Made by a program: the position numbers and the translations under genes. Shown here piece after piece: positions 1 to 7,449 of a DNA stretch of 46,824 nt. Positions within the stretch are counted from its first letter, which is position 1, and each line of letters starts with the position of its first letter. Location: positions 1-46,824 of the forward strand of contig JAGPMN010000009.1 in assembly GCA_018052825.1 (NCBI GenBank), written 5' to 3'. The notes under the pieces were generated by a model. The model did not search any database and was not told the DNA's origin. It saw only the letters and a list, made by a program, of their open reading frames with translations. This DNA comes from Methanothrix sp. Lineage in GTDB: Archaea; Halobacteriota; Methanosarcinia; Methanotrichales; Methanotrichaceae.

Positions 1-62
1 AGGGCTTTTCCGATCAGGCGCTTGCCCGCTGAAGGCGTGAGTACAAACTGCTTAATGCTCAT
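1..62 (-). CDS. Partial gene, N-terminal 20 residues only
   Basis: Reading leftwards from an ATG at 60-62, an open frame runs off the window edge and begins MSIKQFVLTPSAGKRLIGKA. The gene is truncated by the window, not by a stop codon. The start looks plausible because an AT-rich TATA-like stretch lies about 30 bases upstream, between this gene and the divergent gene at 94. I do not recognise the family with confidence. The FVLTP-x-GKRLI pattern vaguely resembles the start of an uncharacterised archaeal protein, but that is only an impression. Confidence 0.45.
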   Translation of the reverse strand, partial: MSIKQFVLTPSAGKRLIGKA

Positions 63-93
63 GGAATTAGCGAAGAATTTTTGATGCAGATAA

Positions 94-819
94 ATGCAAT
101 GGCCGGTTATGGACTGCGATATTTTGGAGCAGCTGCGGCAGGAGCTATTGCGTAGCGCGGATGAATCTGTCCGGCAGAGCGGTCAGCGCTTCTTCAAGGA
201 GCCGGTGATGCTTCTCGGCGTCAAGGCAGCCGATGTGAAGAGGATCGCAGCCAGCCACTTCCGGCAGGTCAAAGGCAAAGACAAAGTTGAGGTATTCGCC
301 CTCTGCGAGCAGCTGCTGGAGCAGGGCTACATAGAGGAGGCATTCGTAGCCTTCGGGTGGTCATATGGGCTGCGCAAGAGGTTCGCGCCTGAGGACTTCG
401 CAGTATTTGAGCGCTGGGTGGACAGGTACGTGGACAACTGGGCCACATGCGACAGCCTCTGCACCCACTCACTGGGATGCTTTGTGGAGATGTACCCCCA
501 GTTTGTAGAAAACCTGCATGGCTGGGCACGTGCCGATAACAGGTGGCTTCGAAGGGCTTCGGCGGTGACCCTCATACTGCCAGCCAGAAAGGGGCTGTTC
601 TTGAAGGAGGCCTTCGAGCTCTCTGATATCCTTCTCCGGGATGAGGATGACATGGTGCAGAAGGGCTACGGATGGATGCTCAAGGTGGCGAGCAGATCTC
701 ATCAGGCAGAGGTCTTCGATTACGTGATGGCCCGCAGGGTGCAGATGCCCCGAACGGCGCTGCGCTATGCCATAGAGAAGATGCCGGCGGAGATGAGGGT
801 GCAGGCCATGAAGAGGTAA
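94..819 (+). CDS. AlkD-like DNA alkylation repair HEAT-repeat protein
   Basis: This 241-residue all-helical protein matches the DNA alkylation repair (AlkD) family, whose members remove N3- and N7-alkylated bases using a stack of HEAT-like repeats. Features that fit are the opening GVK-x-x-DVKRIA segment (residues 42-51), the WATCD segment with W116 and D120, corresponding to the Trp/Asp pair of the AlkD pocket, and the RRASAV helix with R153/R154. The length is normal for the family. The start could also be the ATG at 109 (residue 6), since the first five residues add nothing recognisable. It stands alone, about 80 bases ahead of the cobalamin operon. Activity on alkylated DNA is inferred from the family. 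Confidence 0.82.
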   Translation: MQWPVMDCDILEQLRQELLRSADESVRQSGQRFFKEPVMLLGVKAADVKRIAASHFRQVKGKDKVEVFALCEQLLEQGYIEEAFVAFGWSYGLRKRFAPEDFAVFERWVDRYVDNWATCDSLCTHSLGCFVEMYPQFVENLHGWARADNRWLRRASAVTLILPARKGLFLKEAFELSDILLRDEDDMVQKGYGWMLKVASRSHQAEVFDYVMARRVQMPRTALRYAIEKMPAEMRVQAMKR

Positions 820-867
820 TTCGCCTGGGCTTCACACTACTTAACTTCACTCAAATTAAATTGGATT

Positions 868-880
868 AAGCTTTTATCCG
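868..880 (+). promoter_or_regulatory. Probable TATA box of the cbi operon, leaderless start
   Basis: The sequence AAGCTTTTATCC is centred near 874, about 26 bases before the ATG of cbiT at 901. In archaea the TATA box sits 25-27 bases ahead of the transcription start, so transcription would begin at or next to the A of the ATG. No Shine-Dalgarno-like sequence lies before that ATG, which also fits a leaderless mRNA. I saw no cobalamin riboswitch in the 80-base gap upstream. Confidence 0.5.
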
Positions 881-900
881 AGTAGAATATCTCTGGGCTC

Positions 901-1413
901 ATGAGGCTTCCCGGCACGGCAACACAGGAGGAGAACATCCACATAGCCATGGGCAAGCTGGACATCCAGCCGGGCCAGGTATTTCTGGACATAGGGTGCG
1001 GCTCGGGAGCCGTCGCAGCTGCCGCCTCCCGCTACACCGACAGGGTATTCGCCATAGACAGGAGGCCCGAAGCCGTGCAGATCTCCCGCGCAGCCCTGCC
1101 CTCAGGACAGTTCTTCTGCGGTGAGGCTGCGGCGATATTGCCGGGCCTGCCCAGGATCGACAGATGCTTCATCGGCGGCACGCGGGGAATAGATGAGTTC
1201 TTTCCCATACTGCTCGGCCGGGCAGCGCCGGGTGCTGTGATAGTGGCGGATCTCGCCCGCCTGGGAATAGCCTCCCGCCTGGCGCAGATGATGAAGCAGG
1301 CCGGAGTTTTCAGGGAGCTGATTCAAATTCACATTTCCAGGGGGTACGAGCTTGGCGGGGACATCGCCTTAAAGCCTGCCAACCCCATATTCATGGTGAT
1401 AGGAAGATGCTGA
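901..1413 (+). CDS. cbiT: CbiT, cobalt-precorrin-6B C15-methyltransferase (decarboxylating)
   Basis: A 170-residue SAM-dependent methyltransferase. It methylates C15 and decarboxylates the C12 acetate side chain of cobalt-precorrin-6B in anaerobic cobalamin synthesis. The class I SAM-binding motif FLDIGCGSGAVAAAASRY lies at about residues 29-46, followed by the acidic AIDRRPEAV end of strand 2 and the FIGGTRG segment seen in CbiT. The length fits stand-alone CbiT (in many bacteria it is fused to CbiE, whereas here cbiE is the last gene of the operon). It is the first gene of eight co-directional cbi genes, and its stop overlaps the start of cbiL. Confidence 0.93.
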   Translation: MRLPGTATQEENIHIAMGKLDIQPGQVFLDIGCGSGAVAAAASRYTDRVFAIDRRPEAVQISRAALPSGQFFCGEAAAILPGLPRIDRCFIGGTRGIDEFFPILLGRAAPGAVIVADLARLGIASRLAQMMKQAGVFRELIQIHISRGYELGGDIALKPANPIFMVIGRC

Positions 1414-2021
1414 TAGGAATAAGCCTGGGGCCGGGAGACCCGCAGCTGCTCACGCTCAAAGCGGCCGCCGCCCTGAAGAGCTGCAGCCGGGTCTTCGTTC
1501 CCGGCGAGATGGCGGCAGGCCTCGCCCGCCCCTACTGCAGGCCCGAGCTGCTGGACTTTCCCATGATCGAGGAGCCTGAGGAGCTGGAGAGGATCTGGAG
1601 GAAAAACGCAGCAATCGTCGCAGAAGCCGCATCCTCCGGCAGCGCCGCCTTCGCATGCGTAGGCGACGTGAATACCTTCTCCACATTCAGCCACCTGGAG
1701 AGGATGATCAGGGAGGACTACGGTGATATAGAGATTCAGACCATACCAGGAGTGGGAGTTGTTCCGGCCCTGGCCTCCCGCTTTGCCGCCCCGCTGGAGG
1801 GCTCTTTTGAGGTCTCGGACGGCTCGCCCCTGGACACTGTGATACGCATCAAGGCCACCCGGCCCAGGAAGCTGGCAGGCGAGCTGCGGAAGCGTGGATT
1901 TGAGGAGTTCGTGCTGGGATCTATGCTCTGCACACCTGAGGAGAGGATCATTCGAGGCGAGCTTCCAGAGAGGAGCGGCTACTTCTCAGTCCTTCTGGCC
2001 AGGAGAGGGAGAAGCAGATGA
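1407..2021 (+). CDS. cbiL: CbiL, cobalt-precorrin-2 C20-methyltransferase
   Basis: A 204-residue member of the tetrapyrrole methylase superfamily. It methylates C20 of cobalt-sirohydrochlorin (cobalt-precorrin-2), the first step specific to the corrin branch. The N-terminal [16 protein letters not shown] (residues 4-19) is the P1 SAM-binding loop of the fold. [12 protein letters not shown] near residues 91-102 corresponds to the GDP-x-x-(Y/F)STF motif that distinguishes CbiL/CobI from the other methylases, and [11 protein letters not shown] follows. It is somewhat shorter than bacterial CbiL (about 230 residues). The ATG at 1407 overlaps the end of cbiT, and its stop overlaps the start of cbiF, suggesting translational coupling. 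Confidence 0.9.
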   Translation: MLIGISLGPGDPQLLTLKAAAALKSCSRVFVPGEMAAGLARPYCRPELLDFPMIEEPEELERIWRKNAAIVAEAASSGSAAFACVGDVNTFSTFSHLERMIREDYGDIEIQTIPGVGVVPALASRFAAPLEGSFEVSDGSPLDTVIRIKATRPRKLAGELRKRGFEEFVLGSMLCTPEERIIRGELPERSGYFSVLLARRGRSR

Positions 2022-2734
2022 GTATGAAGCTGTACTTCGTCGGAGCCGGGCCGGGAGACCCGGAGCTGATCACAGTCAAGGGGAGGAGGCTGCTTGATGA
2101 GGCCGACCTGGTGGTCTATGCAGGCTCGCTGGTCAATCCCGCCCTTCTGGAGGGCATCTCAGCAGAGACTGTGGACAGCAACGGCCTCTCCCTGGAGAGC
2201 ACCAGCTCCCGCATCCTGGAGGCTCTCCGGCTGGGAAAGAGGGTGGTGCGGCTGCATAGCGGCGATCCATCCCTCTACGGGGCGATACTGGAGCAGATGA
2301 AGCCCCTGGAGGAGGAGGGTGTGGAGGTGGAGGTGGTGCCCGGCGTCTCCTCCCTCTTCGCCTCGGCTGCCGCCCTGAAGACCCAGCTAACACTCAAGGG
2401 CGTCTCAGAGTCGCTCATCATCACCCGCCCAGCGGGCACCACATTGGAGAGGGACGAGCTGGCTGCCCTGAGCCGCCACAACGCCACAATGGCCGTCTTC
2501 CTGGGCACAGACAAAATCCGGGAGGTCGTAAAGAGCCTGGAGCTGCCGGCTGACACCCCCGCAGCCGTGGTCTACCACGCCTCCTGGCCGGACGAGCTTG
2601 TCCTTGCAGGAACGGTAGCGGACATAGCCGACAAGGTTGAGGCTGCGGGCATAAGGAGAAGCGCCCTCATCCTAATAGGCGGTGTCCTGAAGAGAGAGGG
2701 ATTTGGGAGGTCTCATCTATACCGGGATCGGTAG
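2018..2734 (+). CDS. cbiF: CbiF, cobalt-precorrin-4 C11-methyltransferase
   Basis: A 238-residue tetrapyrrole methylase that methylates C11 of cobalt-precorrin-4. The start [18 protein letters not shown] is the family P1 loop. Residues [15 protein letters not shown] and [16 protein letters not shown] are typical of CbiF/CobM, and [15 protein letters not shown] is the conserved third motif. The ATG overlaps the end of cbiL by four bases. The TAG stop at 2732-2734 lies inside the likely extended start region of cbiG. The alternative start at residue 3 (MKLYF) is equally compatible. Confidence 0.94.
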   Translation: MSMKLYFVGAGPGDPELITVKGRRLLDEADLVVYAGSLVNPALLEGISAETVDSNGLSLESTSSRILEALRLGKRVVRLHSGDPSLYGAILEQMKPLEEEGVEVEVVPGVSSLFASAAALKTQLTLKGVSESLIITRPAGTTLERDELAALSRHNATMAVFLGTDKIREVVKSLELPADTPAAVVYHASWPDELVLAGTVADIADKVEAAGIRRSALILIGGVLKREGFGRSHLYRDR

Positions 2735-3705
2735 CTGTTCTGGCATTTCCCCGCGACCTGGATAAAGGGGAGAGGATAGCCCGGGCACTGCGGGAGGACT
2801 GCTGCCCAACTGTGATCCCTTACAAGAAGGGGGTGAAAGGAGATCTGAAGGATGGACAGAGGAGAGAAGTGGATATAGAAAAGAGAGAGGGCATGGAGAG
2901 AGGGCATGGGCCCCTGCCTGCATCTGGCCTCTCATCCTTCCTGGGATCTGTTCTGGAGGGGTACGACCAGCTGGTTGCCGTCATGGCAGTGGGCATCGTG
3001 GTGAGAGGCCTCTGCCCCCACATCAGGGACAAGTGGACTGACAGGCCGGTTGTGGCCGTGGACAGCTCCCTCACATGCGCCGTGCCGGTTGTGGGAGGCC
3101 ATCACGGCGCCAATGACCTCGCCCGCCTTCTCTCGGCCCGGCTGGGGCTCTTTCCGGCCATCACCACCGCAACCGACTCCTCAGGCAGGCCCTGCCTGGA
3201 GGAGGTGGCTGCCCGGCTTGGCGCCGTTCCTGTCAACCGGCAGGCCTCCCTGGCCGTCAACCTGGCCTTCCTGCGGGAGGATGTGCCCGTAGTGAGGCTG
3301 GCGGGGCCCAAGATAGTGGTGGTGAACGGGGATGTGGCAGTGCTGAAGAGAGAAGGCCTGGTGGTGGGGCTGGGCGCCCGCAGGGGCGTCTCCGCCTCAG
3401 AGGTGCTGGCCGCTGTGGACGGAGCCCTGAAGGAGGCGGGACGAGGCAGAGAGGAGATAGGCATCCTGGCATCGGCCTCGCTGAAGAGCAACGAGCCTGG
3501 ATTGATCGAGGCTGCGAGGATTCTCGGAAAGGAGATCCTCTTTCTGCCTGAGAGGACCCTAAACAGCCAGAGCCCCACCACTTCATCGCGGGCGGCAGAG
3601 CTCGGGCTTGTGGGCGTGGCCGAGCCGGCTGCCCTGGCACTCTCCTCCAGGCTCATACTGCCCAAGAGGGCCTACGGGAGGGTAACAGTTGCCATCGGCG
3701 AGTAG
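2719..3705 (+). CDS. cbiG: CbiG, cobalt-precorrin-5A hydrolase, with non-standard start
   Basis: CbiG opens the delta-lactone ring of cobalt-precorrin-5A and releases the C2 unit as acetaldehyde. Diagnostic segments are [37 protein letters not shown] and, in the C-terminal domain, [13 protein letters not shown] with the NSQSP-x-x-SSRAAE stretch. The first ordinary start codon is GTG at 2812, but the codons just before it encode [20 protein letters not shown], which matches the start of CbiG proteins and would be lost. No ATG, GTG or TTG exists in this frame between the stop at 2638-2640 and 2812. An ATA at 2719 sits eight bases after GGGAGG (2705-2710), so I place the start there tentatively. 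From there the protein has 328 residues. Confidence 0.85.
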   Translation: MPGSVAVLAFPRDLDKGERIARALREDCCPTVIPYKKGVKGDLKDGQRREVDIEKREGMERGHGPLPASGLSSFLGSVLEGYDQLVAVMAVGIVVRGLCPHIRDKWTDRPVVAVDSSLTCAVPVVGGHHGANDLARLLSARLGLFPAITTATDSSGRPCLEEVAARLGAVPVNRQASLAVNLAFLREDVPVVRLAGPKIVVVNGDVAVLKREGLVVGLGARRGVSASEVLAAVDGALKEAGRGREEIGILASASLKSNEPGLIEAARILGKEILFLPERTLNSQSPTTSSRAAELGLVGVAEPAALALSSRLILPKRAYGRVTVAIGE

Positions 3706-5113
3706 AGTGCAGGCTGCGCCAGCCGGATCTCTCTATATCGTTGGCATCGGCCCGGGGCCAGCGTACCTGCGCACGAGAGCAGCCTGCTCCGCCGTCCTTT
3801 CCGCGGACTATGTGGTCGGCTACCGCCCCTATCTGGATCTGATATCCGACCTCCTGCCGGGAAAGGCCGTCTACTCCAGCGGCATGGGAGGGGAGGTGGA
3901 TAGGGTCAAGGCGGCTGTAGAGCTGATGGAGAAGGGCTCTGTTGCCCTGGTGAGCAGCGGTGATGCGAATGTCTACGGCATGGCTGGCCTCGGCCTGGAG
4001 ATTGCCCCCAGGCCGGACGAGGTGCAGATCATACCTGCAGTCACATCATTTACAGCCGCAGCCTGCCGGGCCGACCTCTTCTTCCGCGAGAGCGTGGCTG
4101 TGGTCAGCCTATCCAACCTGCTCACCCCCTGGCCTGATATCGAGGCGCGCCTGCGCCTGGCAGGGGAGATGAACATGCCAGTGGCTCTATACAATCCGAA
4201 AAGCCGCAAGAGGGACTGGCAGCTCCTGCGGGCCCTGGAGATGGCAGGAGAGAGGGATGTTCTCATAGCCAGGAATGTGGGCCGCGCGGGAGAGGAGATA
4301 TTCTGGAGCACATCTGAGAGGCTGGCGGAGGATGAGTCCCTGCGGGGCAGGATCGACATGAATACCCTGCTCATTCTATCCGGCCGGGGGGCCTTCCTGG
4401 CTCAGGCAAAGACGACATCCTCCTGCCAGGCAGCGGTGAGCCTTGTGGGAATTGGACCCGGCCGCCCGGAGCACCTCACACTGGAGGCGGAGCAGACCCT
4501 GCAGGCCTCAGAGAAGGTCTTCGGGGCGGGCAGATACCTGGATCTGATCGGAGGGGCCTGTTCAGCCGAAAAGGTCTCCCACAGCGGCCCCTGCCCTGAG
4601 AGGATGGCCGCCCGGATGGCCGAAGCTGCGGCTGTGGCCAGGAGGGGTGGCAGGGCATGCATTCTAACAGGCGGCGACCCCAGCATATTCAGCTCCGGCT
4701 GGAGGGTGCTGGAGGGAGCTGATGCTCCCCTGCATATCTGCCCGGGAGTCAGCGCCTTTTCGACGGTCGCCGCGAGGGCGGGAGCGCCTCTGGTAAGCGA
4801 CTTCGCCCTACTCTCCTCGCCCTGCGATGAGGCTGCCCGCCTTGCGGCAGCCGGCTATGCAGTGGTTGTTTACAATGTGAGGGGAGAGGAGATCGCTCCA
4901 CTCCTGGAGAGGATGGAGCCGGGCCGCCCCGCAGTCCTGGCACGGGATGCAGCCCGGAATGGTGAGAGGACGATCGTCCTTTCCGCAGGAGAGCTGCTGG
5001 ATGCCCGGCCTTCCGGCCACCGCTTCACCCTCCTCATAGCCTCCGGCAACTCTCACATCCGGGAGGGAAGGATAATCACCAGAAGAGGATATGAAAGCAA
5101 ATACAGCTACTAG
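3689..5113 (+). CDS. cbiH: CbiH-type C17-methyltransferase with two tandem methylase domains
   Basis: CbiH methylates C17 and drives ring contraction of cobalt-precorrin-3. The 474-residue product is about twice the usual length. Domain 1 (about residues 14-240) is a canonical CbiH: YIVGIGPGP, VVGYRPYLDLI, YSSGMGGEVDR, VALVSSGDANVYGMAGL and LYNPKSRKRDWQL. Domain 2 (about 250-460) repeats the fold with LVGIGPGRPEHLTLEA, FGAGRYLDLI, ILTGGDPSIFSSGW and CPGVSAFSTVAARAGAP, but is more diverged. The start is TTG at 3689, six bases after GGGAGGGT; GTG at 3707 is the alternative. The start overlaps the end of cbiG. Whether domain 2 is active, and on what substrate, cannot be told from the sequence. 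Confidence 0.88.
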   Translation: MPSASRVQAAPAGSLYIVGIGPGPAYLRTRAACSAVLSADYVVGYRPYLDLISDLLPGKAVYSSGMGGEVDRVKAAVELMEKGSVALVSSGDANVYGMAGLGLEIAPRPDEVQIIPAVTSFTAAACRADLFFRESVAVVSLSNLLTPWPDIEARLRLAGEMNMPVALYNPKSRKRDWQLLRALEMAGERDVLIARNVGRAGEEIFWSTSERLAEDESLRGRIDMNTLLILSGRGAFLAQAKTTSSCQAAVSLVGIGPGRPEHLTLEAEQTLQASEKVFGAGRYLDLIGGACSAEKVSHSGPCPERMAARMAEAAAVARRGGRACILTGGDPSIFSSGWRVLEGADAPLHICPGVSAFSTVAARAGAPLVSDFALLSSPCDEAARLAAAGYAVVVYNVRGEEIAPLLERMEPGRPAVLARDAARNGERTIVLSAGELLDARPSGHRFTLLIASGNSHIREGRIITRRGYESKYSY

Positions 5114-5145
5114 AGAGCCATTGCCGCGTTCAGAGCTGATTTCCC

Positions 5146-5778
5146 ATGATGAAAGACTACACGGATATTGGGGCGACGACCACCGAAGCCCTGGAGATAA
5201 GCAGGAAGAGCCGGCGCCTGATCTCCGATCTGATCGGAGATGAGAGCCCCGAGGACCGCATCAGGCAGAGGTGTGTTATAGCAACAGGCGACATTTGCGT
5301 GGCCGGGCTGCTCAGGTTCAGGGGCGAGCCCTTCAGGGCAGGCATAGCAGCCCTGGAGAGGGGCGCGCCCATATTTGCGGACATAAACATGGTGCTGGCA
5401 GGGGTTTTGAAGAAGGGGCACAACAGCACCGTCGAGGCCATCCTGGGCAGAGGAGACGCCCTGGCCGGGGAGAGGGGCATAACCCGCACCTCGGCAGGAG
5501 TGATTGCCCTCGGAGAGAGGCTCAACGGATCCATTGTGGTTATAGGAAATGCGCCATCCGCCCTTCTCACACTCTGCGACCTGATTGAGGAAAGGGCGGC
5601 CGTTCCCGGACTGGTGGTGGGAGTTCCCGTAGGCTTTGTCAATGCCGCTGAGAGCAAGAGGAGGCTGCGGGAGATGGATGTCCCCTCCATATCAACTGAA
5701 GGGACACGGGGAGGAACGCCCATCGCCGTCGCAGCCATCAATGAGATAATCAATGCCTATGCAAAAGCAAGAAAATAG
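5146..5778 (+). CDS. cbiC: CbiC, cobalt-precorrin-8 methylmutase, atypical active site
   Basis: CbiC moves the methyl group from C11 to C12, giving cobyrinic acid. The 210-residue protein fits the family over its length: RGAPIFADINMVLAGV, GITRTSAGVIAL, IGNAPSALL, VVGVPVGFVNAAESK and the closing TRGGTPIAVAAINEI. By recalled alignment with CobH of Pseudomonas denitrificans (motif MVHACG), the essential His43 corresponds to Ile45 here, in RCVIATGD. It may be a clade-specific variant or the His role may be met elsewhere. ATG codons occur at 5146 and 5149, and the 32-base gap to cbiH is the largest in the operon. The end overlaps cbiD by 26 bases. Confidence 0.9.
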   Translation: MMKDYTDIGATTTEALEISRKSRRLISDLIGDESPEDRIRQRCVIATGDICVAGLLRFRGEPFRAGIAALERGAPIFADINMVLAGVLKKGHNSTVEAILGRGDALAGERGITRTSAGVIALGERLNGSIVVIGNAPSALLTLCDLIEERAAVPGLVVGVPVGFVNAAESKRRLREMDVPSISTEGTRGGTPIAVAAINEIINAYAKARK

Positions 5779-6841
5779 CCAGGGAGTCCCTCAGAGCACT
5801 CTCGAGGAGAACGAGACCGAACAGGGCTATATCGATCCGGTTACAGGCTTTGCCATCCCTGCCTCCTGGATCCGCCTCTGCCCCGATCCCGGCGCCCTGG
5901 AGAAGATCAAGAGCGGCAGGTGGACGATTCTGTCCGGCGGCATTCTCATCAGGCGCGGCCTGACCACAGGGACCACAGCTGCCGCAGCCTGCAAGGGGGC
6001 AGTGCTATCTCTCAAGGGGCCTGTGGGCTGCCTGGAGGTCAATACCCCGGCAGGAATCCCAGTCCGCCTGCCGGTGGCTACTGGCAGGGGATTCTGCCTG
6101 GCGGTCAAGGAGGGAGGGGATCATCAGTTCGATGTCACAGCAGGCCTGGAGATCGCTGCCTGCGCCAGTCCAGCAGCCGAGACGACACTGATTGCAGGAA
6201 AAGGCATCGGCAGGATCACCGCCTCAGGCCTGTGCGACGATGTGGGCCGGCCGGCCATCAGCCCCTCAGCCCGCCGCCAGATAATGTCTGCCATCTGCGA
6301 AGCCCTGGAGGAGACCGACCTTGCTGGCGCAGCTGTGGAGATCTCTGTGCCGCGGGGGGAGGAGATGGCCAAAAAGACGCTCAATCCTGGGCTGGGCATC
6401 GCCGGGGGCATCTCCATCCTGGGCAGCACAGGCTTTGTCGAGCCCTGGAACGACCACTTCACAGGGGACCGAGCCGCGGAGATCAGGAACGCCCCACGTG
6501 TGGTCGTCACCACGGGCCGCACCGGCCTGAGGTTCAGCCGCATGCTCTTCCCGTACCATAAAGCCGTGCTCATGGGAAGCCGCCTGGACAGCCTGGCCTT
6601 TGAGAAGGGCCAGGAGAGCATACTCTGCGGCCTGCCAGCCCTCATACTCAGGTGGGCATGGCCTGGGATCCTCGAGAACACCGGCTACGGCACAGTGGCC
6701 GAGATGGTGAAAAGGGAGCCGCAGCATGAGAATATCGGCAGGGCTCTGCAGATGGCTGCACAGCGGCTGCCAGGAACGCGCATTGTGCTTCTCAATAAAG
6801 ATGGCAGCATCCTGGCCGAGGCAGGAGGAGATAAATCATGA
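5753..6841 (+). CDS. cbiD: CbiD, cobalt-precorrin-5B C1-methyltransferase
   Basis: CbiD methylates C1 of cobalt-precorrin-5B and does not share the fold of the other corrin methylases. The 362-residue protein contains RRGLTTGTTAAAACKGA (about residues 67-83), the family hallmark, then EVNTPAGIPVRLPV, GGDHQFDVTAGLEI, ITASGLCDDVGRPAISPSAR, the NPGLGIAGGISILGSTGFVEP loop with the GG-x-SILG-x-TG signature, and VVVTTGRTGLRF. The N-terminal 35 residues, including an acidic stretch, precede the usual start of homology, so translation might begin a little later. The ATG at 5753 overlaps cbiC, and the stop overlaps the ATG of cbiE (ATGA). Confidence 0.93.
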   Translation: MPMQKQENSQGVPQSTLEENETEQGYIDPVTGFAIPASWIRLCPDPGALEKIKSGRWTILSGGILIRRGLTTGTTAAAACKGAVLSLKGPVGCLEVNTPAGIPVRLPVATGRGFCLAVKEGGDHQFDVTAGLEIAACASPAAETTLIAGKGIGRITASGLCDDVGRPAISPSARRQIMSAICEALEETDLAGAAVEISVPRGEEMAKKTLNPGLGIAGGISILGSTGFVEPWNDHFTGDRAAEIRNAPRVVVTTGRTGLRFSRMLFPYHKAVLMGSRLDSLAFEKGQESILCGLPALILRWAWPGILENTGYGTVAEMVKREPQHENIGRALQMAAQRLPGTRIVLLNKDGSILAEAGGDKS

Positions 6842-7410
6842 TCATTGTGGGAGTGGGAGCCGGCCCGCTGATGCTCACAGAGGAGGCGAGGAGAGCCATA
6901 GCCCGCGCCCGGCTCATATATGGATCGAATAGAGCCATCGATCTGGCCAGGGAGCACATTGCCCCCGGGACATCTGTCAATGTCATCGAAAACTACAGGG
7001 CCTTGAATGAGCTGCCTGCTGAGGCTGTTGTGCTGAGCACTGGCGACCCCATGCTCTCCGGCCTCGGCTATCTGGATGGAGAGGTGATTCCCGGAATATC
7101 CAGCCTTCAGGTGGCCTGTGCCCGGCTCAAGATCAGCGAGCTTTTGGTGACTGCCATCACAGTGCACGGCAGAAGCCTGGATGCGGAGCCCATAGCCTTT
7201 GAGCTCGCAAGGGACAGGTGCGTCTTCCTGCTCACCGACGACGGAACAGATATCCATGGCCTGTGCAGGATTCTCGAGGAGAGGGGGCTGCACAGAGATG
7301 TGGCCGCCTTCAGAGACCTCGGCTATCCCTGGGAGAGGGTGGTGATGGGAGACACCGCCAATCCGCCCGAGGCTCCCGGACTCTCCTGCATGATGATCGG
7401 CAGGCTTTGA
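6838..7410 (+). CDS. cbiE: CbiE, cobalt-precorrin-7 C5-methyltransferase
   Basis: A 190-residue tetrapyrrole methylase that methylates C5 of cobalt-precorrin-7. The N terminus IIVGVGAGPLMLTEEA is the P1 loop. ARLIYGSNRAIDLA, VLSTGDPMLSGLGYL and VIPGISSLQVACARL follow in the order typical of CbiE, and the ITVHGRS segment is also characteristic. It is the last gene of the operon, coupled to cbiD by a four-base overlap. A convergent lipoprotein gene ends 40 bases downstream with no clear terminator between them. Confidence 0.92.
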   Translation: MIIVGVGAGPLMLTEEARRAIARARLIYGSNRAIDLAREHIAPGTSVNVIENYRALNELPAEAVVLSTGDPMLSGLGYLDGEVIPGISSLQVACARLKISELLVTAITVHGRSLDAEPIAFELARDRCVFLLTDDGTDIHGLCRILEERGLHRDVAAFRDLGYPWERVVMGDTANPPEAPGLSCMMIGRL

Positions 7411-7449
7411 CAGGGAAAGTCTGAGGGCAGGAGATTGGACGCTTCGCCA

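Noticed and set aside
820..900. Cobalamin riboswitch ahead of the cbi operon
   Set aside because: The gap is only 81 bases, has no B12-box-like sequence, and the promoter appears leaderless.
5157..5753. A 198-codon antisense frame inside cbiC
   Set aside because: No recognisable family and full overlap with a well-matched cbiC; a by-product of high GC.
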